DNA of 7,808 nt from Deltaproteobacteria bacterium (GTDB lineage: Bacteria > Desulfobacterota > Desulfuromonadia > Geobacterales > DSM-12255), in contig JAGFXN010000070.1 of the NCBI GenBank assembly GCA_017861215.1, forward strand, positions 1 to 7,808, written 5' to 3'. The notes under the pieces were generated by a model, which was not told the DNA's origin, did not search any database, and saw only the letters and a program-made list of their open reading frames with translations. Positions 7,092 to 7,808 of this stretch are shown here, in pieces. A program made the translations under genes and the position numbers. Within the stretch, counting starts at the first letter, position 1. Each line of letters begins with the position of its first letter.

Positions 7092-7106
7092 ACGGTTAGC
7101 AACCGT
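7092..7106. promoter_or_regulatory. Possible operator palindrome at the EIIA gene promoter
   Basis: ACGGTT (7092-7097) and AACCGT (7101-7106) form a perfect 6-bp inverted repeat around AGC. Its last base is the first base of the -35 box TTGACA, so a protein bound here would touch RNA polymerase. The downstream gene encodes a DNA-binding domain, so autoregulation is conceivable. The arms are short and chance occurrence is possible. Confidence 0.35.
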
Positions 7107-7134
7107 TGACAACGAGCATGACAAGACTTATTGT
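7106..7134 (+). promoter_or_regulatory. Sigma-70-type promoter for the HTH-EIIA gene
   Basis: An exact TTGACA (7106-7111) is followed after 17 bases by TATTGT (7129-7134), which matches four of six -10 positions. The predicted transcription start near 7141 leaves about 36 bases before the ATG at 7177. AT-rich sequence upstream could act as an UP element. Two exact TATAAT hexamers further upstream could be alternative -10 boxes but lack a good -35. Confidence 0.55.
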
Positions 7135-7176
7135 TAATGAAATCTGTGCCTAACAGCATTTGCCGGAGATAGTGGT

Positions 7177-7808
7177 ATGTTTTTGAAAATTGCAGATATC
7201 GTAGCGTCGCTTGGTGTTGACGAGAAAACTGTCCTGGGCTGGATCAAGAAAAAGGGCCTGGCTGCGCACATGGTGAATGGACGGTATCAGATCAATCAGG
7301 TTGATCTGCTGGAGTGGGCGACCAGCAACGGCATAATAATTCCACCGCAGATGTTTGCGGTTCCTGTCGCTGCAGACAAGCTCCCCCTGCTTTCCGGGGC
7401 GCTTGCCAGGGGCGGGATTCACTTCGATGTGCCCGGCGATGACCTGCCGTCGGCACTGAAAAACGTTGTGGAACGTCTGCCTCTGCAACCGCACATGGAT
7501 CCGGATTTTCTTTTCCAGACGCTGCTTGCCAGGGAGGCCCTGGGGAGTACCGCCATCGGTAACGGCATTGCCATTCCCCATGTGAGAAACCCGATTCTTT
7601 CACAAACCCAGGAACCTGCCGTCAGCCTCTGTTTTCTCATAAAGCCGATTGACTTCCAGGCGCTTGATGGCAAGCCTGTCCATATCCTGTTCACCCTGAT
7701 TACCCCCAATGTCAAAGTTCATCTGAACATGCTGGCCAGATTATCCTATGTGCTTCATGAACAACGTTTTATGGAACTGCTGAACGGCAAACCCGGCAAG
7801 GATGAAAT
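7177..7808 (+). CDS. PTS EIIA(Ntr)-like protein with N-terminal helix-turn-helix domain (3' end cut)
   Basis: The frame is open from 7177 to the window edge (210 codons). Residues 1-52 (MFLKIADIVASLGVDEKTVLGWIKKKGL, then the wing NGRYQINQVDLLEWA) form a MerR/excisionase-type DNA-binding domain. From about residue 72 onward comes a PTS EIIA type 2 domain like PtsN. GNGIAIPHVRNP (128-139) holds the phosphorylatable histidine H135, and PVHILFTLITP (167-177), LNMLARLSYVL (183-193) and RFMELL (197-202) are the usual later strands and helices. The EIIA domain is essentially complete, so the stop is probably soon after the edge unless a further domain follows. GGAG at 7165-7168, eight bases before the ATG, supports the start. 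EIIA(Ntr) proteins are regulatory, phosphorylated by NPr, and often control potassium or nitrogen-related targets. The fused HTH suggests phosphorylation-controlled DNA binding, which is an inference. Confidence 0.88.
   Translation, partial: MFLKIADIVASLGVDEKTVLGWIKKKGLAAHMVNGRYQINQVDLLEWATSNGIIIPPQMFAVPVAADKLPLLSGALARGGIHFDVPGDDLPSALKNVVERLPLQPHMDPDFLFQTLLAREALGSTAIGNGIAIPHVRNPILSQTQEPAVSLCFLIKPIDFQALDGKPVHILFTLITPNVKVHLNMLARLSYVLHEQRFMELLNGKPGKDE

Larger units (their letters stand above)
6650..7105. other. Intergenic region between ligA and the divergent EIIA gene
   Basis: The full gap (6637-7176) holds no gene I can support. The left half is GC-balanced and contains the ligA promoter candidate, a weak 5-bp hairpin at 6760-6774 (CCGCT, AGCGG) and a strong inverted repeat at 6809-6840. 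From about 6960 to 7150 the sequence becomes clearly AT-rich, with two exact TATAAT hexamers (7037-7042 and 7085-7090) and TTGACA at 7053-7058, none at ideal spacing with each other. Open frames on the minus strand here (for example 6981-6700 and from 6904) lack good ribosome binding sites and recognisable domains. Confidence 0.6.

Noticed and set aside
6637..7176. c-di-GMP (GEMM) or other known riboswitch in the intergenic region
   Set aside because: I looked for the conserved GEMM core and did not find it; the predicted leaders of both flanking genes are also short, about 30-36 bases.
6660..7176. Sigma-54 promoter for the EIIA gene or ligA
   Set aside because: No GG-N10-GC arrangement with the expected flanking bases was found on either strand near the starts.
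7150..7581. Minus-strand open frames opposite the HTH-EIIA gene (also 7292-7603 and 7419-7715)
   Set aside because: The plus strand encodes a clear HTH-EIIA protein with a ribosome binding site; the antisense frames show no domain.

Overview
The window looks like chromosomal DNA from a GC-rich deltaproteobacterium, most likely in or near the Geobacter/Pelobacter group (Desulfuromonadia). That placement comes from the look of the proteins and from the gene mix: a long divergent RdgC-like protein, a PTS EIIA protein fused to a helix-turn-helix domain, and a housekeeping LigA. No database search was possible, so it is an inference. I see no tRNA, rRNA, CRISPR array, insertion sequence or phage gene.

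From right to left on the minus strand, positions 6636 to 376 hold five closely spaced genes that probably form one transcription unit. They are ligA (NAD-dependent DNA ligase, 6636-4618), an acylphosphatase gene that overlaps it by four bases (4621-4346), an RdgC-like recombination-associated protein (4311-3142), a small nitroreductase-family flavoprotein (3067-2522) and an OvoA-type 5-histidylcysteine sulfoxide synthase with a fused methyltransferase (2496-376). A 102-base gap with a promoter-like sequence follows. The start of a sixth minus-strand gene comes next: cobA, uroporphyrinogen-III C-methyltransferase (273-1, cut by the window edge).

A roughly 540-base intergenic region (6637-7176) separates this block from a divergent plus-strand gene starting at 7177. 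It contains a weak extended -10 promoter for ligA, a strong 11-bp-stem inverted repeat, an abrupt AT-rich stretch from about 6960, and a good sigma-70-type promoter whose -35 box touches a short palindrome. The plus-strand gene encodes a PTS EIIA(Ntr)-like protein with an N-terminal MerR/excisionase-type DNA-binding domain, and it runs off the right edge.

The cluster mixes DNA maintenance (LigA, RdgC) with thiol and redox chemistry (OvoA, nitroreductase). Co-transcription is inferred from spacing and strand. A shared function, such as repair together with protection against oxygen, is only a suggestion. I found no clearly new system. The points most worth a second look are OvoA in a probable anaerobe, the enlarged RdgC-like protein, the HTH-EIIA fusion, and the unexplained inverted repeat.
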